DNA of 64,000 bases from NCBI RefSeq assembly GCF_014284365.1, contig NZ_JACOGG010000001.1:186001-250000 (forward strand), given 5' to 3'. This document shows, piece after piece, positions 42,989-50,834 of this stretch (the first letter of the stretch is position 1; the number at the start of each line of letters is the position of its first letter). Origin of the DNA: Cognatundibacterium rugosum. GTDB lineage: Bacteria > Pseudomonadota > Gammaproteobacteria > Burkholderiales > Burkholderiaceae_D. The notes under the pieces were generated by a model that saw nothing but the letters and a program-made list of their open reading frames with translations, was not told where the DNA came from and searched no databases. The position numbers and the translations under genes are program-made.

Positions 42989-43804
42989 ATGTTTACACGA
43001 ATCATCCCTCCTTTTCTAAGTCTGTTTTGTGTTGCCTTATCTTGCAGCCGACCAGCCTGCGCGCAGCAGGATGTCTTGCGTCTTACCTCGCTGGAATGGT
43101 CGCCATATGTAAGCAAAGTGCTGCCAGGTGACGGGATGACTGCCAACATCGTCAGAACAGCAGCGCAAACTGCCGGCTTGCGTACAGAAATCAGCTATTT
43201 CCCATGGAGCAGAGCTGTACAGGATGGGCTCAACAGTGAGCAATTCGATGGTTATTTTCCGGCTTTCTATCTGAAGGAGAGGGAAAAAAATTGCTACTTC
43301 TCTGGCAGCCTGGGCAACAGCGTCATAGGGTTTGCCAGTCTTAGTGATACCCATTTCGACTGGGAAAATTTAAAAGATCTGAAGAAGTATAAAATCGGTA
43401 CAGTCCACGAATACGCCAACGGTGAGGTATTCGATGCCATGGTCAGACAGAAACAACTATTGGTTGATAGCGCACCTTCAGATATCAGTAATTTACGTAA
43501 GCTATTGGCAAAACGGGTAGATGTAATCGTAATTGATAAATGGGTCTATAAGAGCCTGCTGATCAGTGATCTGAGTCTGGGTCCGGACAAGCAACATATT
43601 GTGTTTCATCCTAAGGAACTGACCCAGTTTTCCATGCATATCTGTTTTCAGCGCAACGCCAAGGGACAGGCAAAACAGAAAGCTTTTAATACCGGCTTGG
43701 AAAAACTCCAGGTCAAAAAGATGGAAGCACAATATTTTCAGCAACTGCAACTGTCAGTCAGTGAGCCAACGTGGCAATTGAGTAACTCACAAACCAAGTT
43801 CTAA
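42989..43804 (+). CDS. Orphan periplasmic solute-binding protein, family 3
   Basis: This 271-residue paralogue of the upstream gene has a signal peptide (FLSLFCVALSCSRPACAQQD) and a fold beginning LRLTSLEWSPYVSKVLPGDG (in part). MTANIVRTAAQTAGL, ISYFPWSRAVQDGL and YFPAFYLKEREKNCYFS follow. The PWSRA motif matches PWARA in the neighbour and PWSRA in the gene at 59713. It has no associated transporter. Translation is probably coupled to the first gene through the hairpin at 42961-42986. The end overlaps the convergent dinB by 18 bases. Confidence 0.87.
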   Translation: MFTRIIPPFLSLFCVALSCSRPACAQQDVLRLTSLEWSPYVSKVLPGDGMTANIVRTAAQTAGLRTEISYFPWSRAVQDGLNSEQFDGYFPAFYLKEREKNCYFSGSLGNSVIGFASLSDTHFDWENLKDLKKYKIGTVHEYANGEVFDAMVRQKQLLVDSAPSDISNLRKLLAKRVDVIVIDKWVYKSLLISDLSLGPDKQHIVFHPKELTQFSMHICFQRNAKGQAKQKAFNTGLEKLQVKKMEAQYFQQLQLSVSEPTWQLSNSQTKF

Positions 43805-44842
43805 TTGTGCCGAATCCATGGGCTGATGTTCCTGTAGACGTATGCCAAGACCCAGCAGACGAACCGGCAACTGGCGACGTTGAAAACCTGTTTGTATCAG
43901 TTGCCCGAACATGTCTGCATCCAGCTCGCGGGCCACGCATTCTACCGTCGTGATACGAAAATCAGAAAAGCGTAATTTGACATAGAGTTTGTGGATATGG
44001 GGCAATGCATTACATGCACTCGCCCGCCTTTGCAAATCGCTGAGCAATACCGGTAACTCCGCAAGGCAAGCTGCTGCATCGGGCAAATCCTGCGCATAGG
44101 TTTCTTCCACACTGACTGATTTACGCTCGCTGCTCACGATAACCTCTCGTTCATCAACGCCACGTGCCAAAAAATACAGACTACGTCCCAACTTGCCGAA
44201 ATGCTGCAGCAAGTCAGGCAAAGACCAGCGCAGCAAATCTGCACAAGTCTGTATGCCTAGCTGATGTAACCTGGCAGCAGTCACCTTACCGACACCAAAC
44301 AGACGGGCCACAGGCAGGGCAGCAACAAAATCCGGTACCTGATGCGGCAAAATCACGAACAGGCCATCGGGTTTATTCCAGTCGCTGGCAATTTTGGCCA
44401 GGAACTTATTTGGTGCCACTCCGGCAGATGCGGTAATCCCGACCTCTGCGGCCACCCGGGCCCGGATCGCCATCGCTATCCTTGTTGCGCTGCCCTGATG
44501 ATGAGAGGAAGCACTCACATCGAGATAAGCCTCATCTAAAGAAAGCGGCTCTACCAGATCGGTATAGTCGCGGTAAATTGCCAATATCTGGCGCGAAGCC
44601 GTGCGGTACTTTTCCATCGCAGGCGGCAGTATCATCAGCTCAGGACAACGCCGTACTGCCTGCGACATGGCCATGGCAGAGCGTACTCCGTAACGCCTTG
44701 CTTCGTAGTTACACGTCGCCACCACACCACGCTGATCGGGGCGCCCACCCACAGCCAAGGGTTTTCCGCGCAGTGTAGGATCGTCGCGCATCTCAATGGC
44801 AGCGTAAAAACAATCACAATCGCAATGAATAATTTTCTTCAA
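43787..44842 (-). CDS. dinB: DNA polymerase IV (Y-family translesion polymerase)
   Basis: This 351-residue polymerase has the palm-domain acidic sites IIHCDCDCFYAAIEMRDDP and EPLSLDEAYLDVSAS, the fingers GVRSAMAMSQAVRRCP, and ASAGVAPNKFLAKIASDWNKPDG (in part). The HhH region GVGKVTAARLHQLGIQTCADL and a little-finger domain complete it. It copies damaged DNA in the SOS response. The C-terminus (MDSAQLELGL) ends in a beta-clamp-binding QLELGL, which is typical. A near-consensus LexA box lies 77 bases upstream of the start. The leader holds a tandem AACTGAGTGAT duplication (44852-44873). Confidence 0.95.
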   Translation of the reverse strand: MKKIIHCDCDCFYAAIEMRDDPTLRGKPLAVGGRPDQRGVVATCNYEARRYGVRSAMAMSQAVRRCPELMILPPAMEKYRTASRQILAIYRDYTDLVEPLSLDEAYLDVSASSHHQGSATRIAMAIRARVAAEVGITASAGVAPNKFLAKIASDWNKPDGLFVILPHQVPDFVAALPVARLFGVGKVTAARLHQLGIQTCADLLRWSLPDLLQHFGKLGRSLYFLARGVDEREVIVSSERKSVSVEETYAQDLPDAAACLAELPVLLSDLQRRASACNALPHIHKLYVKLRFSDFRITTVECVARELDADMFGQLIQTGFQRRQLPVRLLGLGIRLQEHQPMDSAQLELGL

Positions 44843-44918
44843 TACAACACCAACTGAGTGATAACTGAGTGATCCTGGAGGAAAGCAAGCTGTCTATTGT
44901 AGCTGCCGAGCACAATTA

Positions 44919-44938
44919 AACTGTATATATATCCAGCA
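44919..44938 (-). promoter_or_regulatory. LexA (SOS) box upstream of dinB
   Basis: AACTGTATATATATCCAGCA differs from the E. coli LexA consensus (TACTGTATATATATACAGTA) at only a few outer positions and one core base. CTGT...CCAG with the alternating AT centre is intact. It lies in the 271-base divergent region between dinB and the thioredoxin-like gene; dinB control is the expected function. The consensus is from Enterobacteria, but betaproteobacterial LexA sites are similar. Confidence 0.8.
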
Positions 44939-45113
44939 TTTTTTGCAAAAATATACTTTTTTCACAGAAAATGTTTATCGCTCAAGCAACTATTTCTGTT
45001 TTGCGGCATAGTTTTACATGTCAGGTTGAAATACTGCATTCCAATTGGTGTGGAACACGCTATTCTTCTGCTGTCATTTCGCTGGTACTGCCAGCTTTAC
45101 AGGAATCCATTTT

Positions 45114-45581
45114 ATGAAAAAAATCATTACTCTCATTTCAGCGCTGGTATTCGGTTTTGCGTTACACACTGCTCAGGCTGCGGGCAATGCCCCTTATGAT
45201 GAAACGGCCGATGCACCCGCTGCGGTAGAAGCTGCACTGAAGCAAGCACAATCCGGCAAAAAAAATGTACTGGTCATTTTTGGCGCGAACTGGTGTAAAG
45301 ACTGCCTGGAGCTGGATAAATCCATGCATGGCCAAAGCGCAGACCTCATCGCCAAGAAATTCGTGGTAGTCAAAGTGAATGTGGGTCAGTTCGATAAAAA
45401 CAAGGAACTGATCGAGACCTATGGCAATCCGACCAAAAAAGGTATTCCGGCAGCCGTCGTGTTAAAACCGGATAACACCGTCTTGTTCGCTTCTAAAGGT
45501 GGTGAATTATCAAATGCGCGCCGAATGAGTGAACAAGGCGTGTATGATTTCTTCAATCAAATCGTCACCCAGCACCAGTAA
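45114..45581 (+). CDS. Secreted thioredoxin-like protein
   Basis: From the ATG at 45114, the protein has 155 residues and a signal peptide (MKKIITLISALVFGFALHTA) cleaved near AQAAG. The fold is a DUF255/thioredoxin_7-type domain with the redox pair in FGANWCKDCLELDKSM (C61 and C64), then VVVKVNVGQFDKNKEL and the cis-Pro in KKGIPAAVVLK. It could reduce periplasmic disulfides. The start was moved from a longer frame at 45045 because AGGA lies nine bases before the chosen ATG and the signal peptide fits. It is divergent from dinB. Confidence 0.88.
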   Translation: MKKIITLISALVFGFALHTAQAAGNAPYDETADAPAAVEAALKQAQSGKKNVLVIFGANWCKDCLELDKSMHGQSADLIAKKFVVVKVNVGQFDKNKELIETYGNPTKKGIPAAVVLKPDNTVLFASKGGELSNARRMSEQGVYDFFNQIVTQHQ

Positions 45582-45605
45582 TCCAGCCTGATCAGACGAC
45601 ACTTA

Positions 45606-45630
45606 CAGCGTCAGAATTCACCTGACGCTG
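45606..45630 (+). terminator. Hairpin between thioredoxin-like and multi-PAS kinase genes
   Basis: CAGCGTCAG (45606-45614) pairs with CTGACGCTG (45622-45630) around seven bases. There is no T-run after it, so it is a weak or rho-assisted terminator at best, or an attenuator before the kinase gene at 45660. Confidence 0.4.
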
Positions 45631-45659
45631 CTCCCTGATGACGTTTCGCGAGCGTAGGT

Positions 45660-47999
45660 ATGACCGGTAGCCAGCCCATCATCAATGCAACGCCAGCCGA
45701 ACCAGATGCCGTCAGCACGGCACCTCTGCAACGTAGTCATGCTTTACTCAATAATTTCTCGCGCTGTCTGCCTGGTATGTTTTTCCAGTTTCAGCGTTGC
45801 CCAGAAAGTCGCATCTTCTTTCCTTATGTCAGTGCTTCCGTCGAAACCCTGTTTGGCGTCAAAGCGGAACAGCTCAGCACTGACGCATCCATACTGTTTT
45901 CCAAAGTACATCCGGATGATCTGCCAGCACTGATAGTCGGTATACGGGAATCTGCTGCCAGTCTTAGAGTATGGAAACATGAGTATCGCGTTACTACACC
46001 AGAAGGTAAGGAACGCTGGTTAATTGGCGATGCCACCCCAGAGCGCCTGGCAGATGGCAGTGTGCTCTGGCATGGTTTTGTCAGCGATCAGACTGAACGT
46101 AAGCAGACCGAACAAAAACTGCTGGCGGCAGAACAACAGCGTCGCCTGGTCATGAAATCATCGAATCAGGGTTTATACGACATGAACTTGCAAACCGGGC
46201 TAGGCACGTTTAGTCCGGAATATCTGCAAATGCTGGGCTATTCCAATGACGATTTTCCGGACCCTGACAGCTTCTGGGAATATTTTTGGACAGAAGGCAT
46301 CCATCCCGATGACGTCGCCGGACTCAAGCAGGCTTATCAGCGCCATTTTTCTCAACATGCCGAAGGCGACTACCACGCCGAATTCCGGCAAAAAAATAAG
46401 GCGGGCCAATGGCGCTGGATGATGTCAGTCGGTGCGGTGGTTGAACGTGACAGTCATCAGCGTGCGGTACGCATCGTTGGCACACATATAGACATCACCG
46501 ACCGCAAGGAAACTGAAGAACAAATCAAGCTGAATCAGGATTTACTCAATGCCAGCAAAAACCGTTACAAAGAGTTAGCGCGCGAGCTGGAAATTTTGAT
46601 TGCCAATGCACCGGTTGGCATCATGTTTGTCAGCAATGATCTGATCGTCAGAGCCAATCATGTGCTGGCCGCACTATGCCGCTTCCCAAATGCACAAGCG
46701 ATGATCGGTGCGTTAACCAGTTTTTTATTCGTGACCTCTGAAGACTATCTGGCCTTCAAGGAAACCGTGAAAGCCCCCTTGCTGGCGGATGAACCGGTAG
46801 AGCTGGAATGGAATATGCGGCGCATGGATGGCAAGCCGTTTATTGCAAGGCTGGCCGGGCGTGCTTTGCCGACTGAAAATTATCAAAAAGGCGCAGTCTG
46901 GATGATAGAAGACATCACCGGTCAGCGCCAAACCCTGAATGCCTTACGTGACAGTGAAAGCCGTCTGAAACGTTTGATGAATTCCAGTCTGATTGGCATC
47001 GTTCAGGGAAATCAAAGCCGCTACCTGATCGACGTTAATCACGTTTTTTGTCAGCTATGCGGCTATCACCGGGACCATTTACTGGGTGAGCCCTATATCT
47101 GGAAACAATTGCTTTCTGAAAATGACCAGTATTTGTGCAAACTGGCTTACAACGAACTAAGTGAAACCGGTACCACAGCGCCGTTTGAAATCATGCTCAA
47201 ACATGCTGATGGTCATACCGTGCCAGTCCTGGTTGGTATTAATCACCTGGAAAACTCCAAGCGCGAGTGGGTTGGTTTTGCGATGGATATCAGTGACCGT
47301 CTGCGCATCAATCAACTCAAAACCGAATTTATTTCCGTAGTCAGCCATGAGCTGCGCACGCCACTGACGTCCATCCGTGGATCGCTGAGCCTGCTGGAAT
47401 CCGGCGTAGCGGGCGAGCTCAGCGATCCGGCACGGCAACTGGTGAGAATTGCACACAACAATAGCAAGCGTCTCATCAAGCTGGTCAATGACATCCTCGA
47501 CATGGACAAACTCAGCAATGGGAAAATGCCCATCAAATCTGAGCCTGTCGATTTGCTGGCCATGCTGCACAGCGCGATTGAGTCCAACGCAGCCTATACC
47601 AGTTCACTGCAGGTGGGACTGATCCTGGAGCAGGAAGTGCTGTGCGCCACCAGTCTGGGAGACTATGACAGGCTGATGCAGGTCATGGCCAATCTGATTT
47701 CGAATGCAGCCAAATTTTCACCAGAACGCGAGAGCGTGGTAGTCAGGATTACAAGGCAGGAACAGGAGTTCCATATCTCAGTCAGCGACCGTGGTCCCGG
47801 CATTCCGACCGAATTTCAGGCACACTTGTTTGAGCCTTTCACACAGGCTGACGGCACCAATACCCGTCAACAGGGCGGTACCGGTCTGGGGCTGGCCATT
47901 ACCAAAGCGCTGGTGGAAGGCATGGGGGGACAAATTCATTTCAGCAGCCAGGTTGGCAGCGGTACCACGTTCTGGTTCAATTTACCGGTGTTTCCCTGA
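45660..47999 (+). CDS. Multi-PAS sensor histidine kinase, soluble
   Basis: This 779-residue kinase has no membrane helices and at least four PAS/PAC-type domains: about 30-150 (FFPYVSASVETLFG, ending DQTERKQTEQKLLAAE), 160-290 (YSNDDFPDPDSFWEYFW, then DITDRKETEEQI), 310-430 (IANAPVGIMFVSNDLIVRAN, ending DITGQRQTLN) and 435-550 (SSLIGIVQGNQSRYLIDVNH, ending DISDRLRIN). The HisKA box is VVSHELRTPLTSIRGSLS with H563, and the HATPase has MANLISNAAKFSP, DRGPGIPTE and GGTGLGLAITKALV. It resembles hybrid-type sensors but has no receiver. It is an orphan kinase; no response regulator lies next to it. The last 18 bases overlap the convergent AraC gene. Confidence 0.92.
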   Translation: MTGSQPIINATPAEPDAVSTAPLQRSHALLNNFSRCLPGMFFQFQRCPESRIFFPYVSASVETLFGVKAEQLSTDASILFSKVHPDDLPALIVGIRESAASLRVWKHEYRVTTPEGKERWLIGDATPERLADGSVLWHGFVSDQTERKQTEQKLLAAEQQRRLVMKSSNQGLYDMNLQTGLGTFSPEYLQMLGYSNDDFPDPDSFWEYFWTEGIHPDDVAGLKQAYQRHFSQHAEGDYHAEFRQKNKAGQWRWMMSVGAVVERDSHQRAVRIVGTHIDITDRKETEEQIKLNQDLLNASKNRYKELARELEILIANAPVGIMFVSNDLIVRANHVLAALCRFPNAQAMIGALTSFLFVTSEDYLAFKETVKAPLLADEPVELEWNMRRMDGKPFIARLAGRALPTENYQKGAVWMIEDITGQRQTLNALRDSESRLKRLMNSSLIGIVQGNQSRYLIDVNHVFCQLCGYHRDHLLGEPYIWKQLLSENDQYLCKLAYNELSETGTTAPFEIMLKHADGHTVPVLVGINHLENSKREWVGFAMDISDRLRINQLKTEFISVVSHELRTPLTSIRGSLSLLESGVAGELSDPARQLVRIAHNNSKRLIKLVNDILDMDKLSNGKMPIKSEPVDLLAMLHSAIESNAAYTSSLQVGLILEQEVLCATSLGDYDRLMQVMANLISNAAKFSPERESVVVRITRQEQEFHISVSDRGPGIPTEFQAHLFEPFTQADGTNTRQQGGTGLGLAITKALVEGMGGQIHFSSQVGSGTTFWFNLPVFP

Positions 48000-49004
48000 A
48001 CGATAAGCGGCCGGGGTGAAGCCGGTATATCGCTGAAAGGCACGTCGCAAACTGCGGCTGTCTGAGTAATCGAGCCGGGCTGCAATGTCTTCCAGATCCA
48101 TGCCCTGCTGCAGCAGGTTCTTCGCGAGACCTATGCGTTGCCTGTCACTTTGCGCTGAGTACGAAATACCTTCTCTGGCCAGTAAACGATGCAAGCTGCG
48201 CGGACTCAGTTGTAAAGCCTGTGCCGCCTGCGCAATGCCATGATTCGCACAAGGCAGCGCCAGCAATTTCTGCAGCAGGCTTTGTTGTCCCAATACCCCA
48301 AGCGCCTGCAATTCCTGCTCACAGGCTGAACGGGCCAGTACGACCTGCAACGGGTCAGACGACACTAACTTCTGTTGTAACTGGCGCACATCAAAATTCA
48401 CCTGATTGTTATCCGCACCAAAGCGCACAGGACACTGAAAAAATGCCTCATACACGGATCGGTTGCCGTCGTCACAAAGGCGGAATTCTGCACTGTTTAA
48501 TGTAAATGGCCGCGGACACAACTGACGTGCAGCATTGACTGCAGTTGCCAGATGATCGATGGCCAGCACGTCTTCCAGTTCAGTATCTTCGAACAAAGCG
48601 CAGGCGACTACGGCTGCATCTTCGTAGCCCTGCGCCAGAGTCAGATGCACCATTGCTCCGGCGATCAACTGGTAATCGAGACCAAATTGCAAGGCGTCGG
48701 CCAGACTGTGTTGTGCCGCCATTCCTGCCGCCAGATAACTCAGTTGCGGCAAGGCTTTACGCGCGCCGGACAGGACACCGAGCTGATTGCCCAACTGATG
48801 CTTGGCAATCAACATCGCTTCGCGTGCCTGCAAATAACTCAATCTGGGCTGGGCTTGACTGCCTGGTTGCGACGCCAGCACCAGCAAAGGTGCAGGCCAT
48901 TGCCATTGCTGTTCCTGTGCCAGACTCAGCACGCCACTGAGCGGATGCAAAGGGAACACAGCATCATTCACGGACAGAAGTGGTGGCGCAACAACAGATG
49001 GCAT
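47982..49004 (-). CDS. AraC-family regulator with N-terminal Arabinose_bd-type domain
   Basis: This 340-residue regulator has an N-terminal effector domain (about 15-200; LGVLSGARKALPQLSYLAAG in part) of the type seen in OruR/ArgR-like and other AraC regulators. A C-terminal double helix-turn-helix (about 240-335) follows: GIAQAAQALQLSPRSLHRLL and LEDIAARLDYSDSRSLRRAF, then YTGFTPAAYR. It is divergent from the GMC oxidoreductase gene, with 143 bases between the starts, and is a likely activator of it. The effector is unknown. Confidence 0.9.
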   Translation of the reverse strand: MPSVVAPPLLSVNDAVFPLHPLSGVLSLAQEQQWQWPAPLLVLASQPGSQAQPRLSYLQAREAMLIAKHQLGNQLGVLSGARKALPQLSYLAAGMAAQHSLADALQFGLDYQLIAGAMVHLTLAQGYEDAAVVACALFEDTELEDVLAIDHLATAVNAARQLCPRPFTLNSAEFRLCDDGNRSVYEAFFQCPVRFGADNNQVNFDVRQLQQKLVSSDPLQVVLARSACEQELQALGVLGQQSLLQKLLALPCANHGIAQAAQALQLSPRSLHRLLAREGISYSAQSDRQRIGLAKNLLQQGMDLEDIAARLDYSDSRSLRRAFQRYTGFTPAAYRSGKHR

Positions 49005-49147
49005 AGAAATACGGTGCTGATAAGGGGTTGGCAGGATTTGTCCTTACCGGAAACGAACGTGCGTTCTACTATCCGTACAACGTACACCGCTTGCCTGCTT
49101 TCGGCAACGCCGGGCTGCGAAAAAACAAAAAAACGACAGGAGACCGT

Positions 49148-50755
49148 ATGCAAACTGAAACTGATTACATCGTAGTCGGCGGCGGATCGGGCGGCTGCGC
49201 CGTCGCCGGACGGCTGAGTGAAGACCCGCAGTTACGCGTGACCGTGCTGGAAGCGGGCGGCGCCGGAGACAGCTGGGTAGTGAATACCCCGGCCGGCGTG
49301 GTAGCGATGGTGCCGACCCGGCTCAATAACTGGGCCTTTGAAACCGTACCGCAACCTGGTCTGAATGGCAGACGCGGTTATCAGCCACGCGGCAAAATGC
49401 TGGGCGGTTCATCCGGACTCAATGCCATGGTCTATATCCGTGGTCACCAACAGGATTACGATCATTGGGCCTCACTCGGGAATACCGGCTGGTCGTTTCA
49501 GGATGTGCTGCCGTATTTCATGCATTCAGAATGCAATGAAACCCATGGCCTGCCGCTACATGGGCAATCCGGTCCACTACGGGTCAGCGAATTACGTAGC
49601 GATAATCCTTTCCAACAGCATTTCCTGCAAGCTGCACAGCAGGCTGGTTTCCGCCTGAACCCGGATTTCAATGGCAGTGAGCAGGAAGGAGTCGGTATTT
49701 ACCAGGTCACGCAAGGGGACGGTGAGCGCTGGACTGCGGCGCGTGCCTATTTGCGTCCACATCAAGGTAATCGGGCTAATTTGCAGGTAGAAACCGGCTG
49801 TCAGGTGACGCGTATCCTGTTCGAAGGTAAGCGTGCCTGTGCTGTCGAATATCTGCAGGGTGGCGTCCGCAAAACCTTGCGTGCCAGACGCGAAATCCTG
49901 CTGGCCGCTGGCGCTTTCCAAACCCCGCAATTACTGATGCTGTCCGGTGTAGGCGATGCAGCGCAGTTACAGACAATGGGCATCCCCGTGCTTCAGCACT
50001 TGCCCGGCGTAGGTCAGAATTTGCAGGACCACCCGGATTTTGTATTCAAATACCGTGCCAAAAGCCTGGATCTGCTCGGCATTTCTGCGGCTGGCACGCT
50101 GCGCATGGGCAAGGAATTGTTACGCTATCAGCGGGAGCGGCGCGGCTTGCTATCCTCCAATGGCGCCGAGGGTGGTGCCTTCCTGAAAACCGATCCTGCA
50201 CTCGGCATGCCGGACATCCAGCTGCATTTTGTCGTTGCAATGCTGGACGACCATGCGCGTAAGCTGCATCTGGGACATGGCTATTCCTGCCATGTGTGCC
50301 TGCTCAGACCTAAGAGTATCGGTGATGTCAGACTGGCGAGCCCGGATCCGCTGGCGGCGCCGCTGATCAATCCACGCTTTCTGGAGCATCCTGAGGACAT
50401 GGACAGCATGGTTAAAGGCTTTCGCCTGACCAGGCGCATTATGGATGCACCTGCTTTGGCCAGCCTGCGTGACAGCGACTTCCAGACTGCCGGAGTGCAC
50501 AGCGATGATGAAATCCGCGCCGTGATACGTCAGACCGCCGATACCGTGTATCACCCGGTCGGTACCTGTAAGATGGGGGTCGATGCGATGGCGGTAGTGA
50601 ATCCGCAATTGCAAGTCATTGGCCTGCAAGGCTTGCGGGTGGTGGACGCATCCATCATGCCGACTCTGATCGGTGGCAATACCAATGCACCAGCGATGAT
50701 GATAGGTGAGAAAGCCGCTGCGATGATACGCGATGGACTGAAAAACCAGACCTGA
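49148..50755 (+). CDS. GMC-family FAD-dependent oxidoreductase (choline dehydrogenase-like)
   Basis: From the ATG at 49148 (MQTETDYIVVGGGSGGCAVA), the protein has 535 residues. The FAD Rossmann motif GGGSGGCAVAGRLSED is followed by the GMC signatures RGKMLGGSSGLNAMVYIRGH and ILLAAGAFQTPQLLMLSGVG. The C-terminal catalytic region has YHPVGTCKMG and DASIMPTLIGGNTNAPAMMI. It lacks a signal peptide and should oxidise an alcohol or choline-like compound in the cytoplasm. AGGAG lies seven bases before this start; a longer frame to 49028 is not supported. It is divergent from, and probably controlled by, the AraC regulator. A betaine aldehyde dehydrogenase is not adjacent, so betA is not certain. Confidence 0.92.
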   Translation: MQTETDYIVVGGGSGGCAVAGRLSEDPQLRVTVLEAGGAGDSWVVNTPAGVVAMVPTRLNNWAFETVPQPGLNGRRGYQPRGKMLGGSSGLNAMVYIRGHQQDYDHWASLGNTGWSFQDVLPYFMHSECNETHGLPLHGQSGPLRVSELRSDNPFQQHFLQAAQQAGFRLNPDFNGSEQEGVGIYQVTQGDGERWTAARAYLRPHQGNRANLQVETGCQVTRILFEGKRACAVEYLQGGVRKTLRARREILLAAGAFQTPQLLMLSGVGDAAQLQTMGIPVLQHLPGVGQNLQDHPDFVFKYRAKSLDLLGISAAGTLRMGKELLRYQRERRGLLSSNGAEGGAFLKTDPALGMPDIQLHFVVAMLDDHARKLHLGHGYSCHVCLLRPKSIGDVRLASPDPLAAPLINPRFLEHPEDMDSMVKGFRLTRRIMDAPALASLRDSDFQTAGVHSDDEIRAVIRQTADTVYHPVGTCKMGVDAMAVVNPQLQVIGLQGLRVVDASIMPTLIGGNTNAPAMMIGEKAAAMIRDGLKNQT

Positions 50756-50783
50756 TTCTAAGCAGCAGAACTGCCTGACAGCT

Positions 50784-50811
50784 CACCGGACGCCGCAGCT
50801 TGCGTCCGGTG
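50784..50811. terminator. Hairpin between convergent GMC and amidase genes
   Basis: CACCGGACGC (50784-50793) and GCGTCCGGTG (50802-50811) form a perfect 10-bp stem with an eight-base loop. There is no T-run on either side, so termination would be rho-assisted or weak. Confidence 0.4.
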
Positions 50812-50834
50812 CTGCTTGTCGGGCTGAGTTGATC

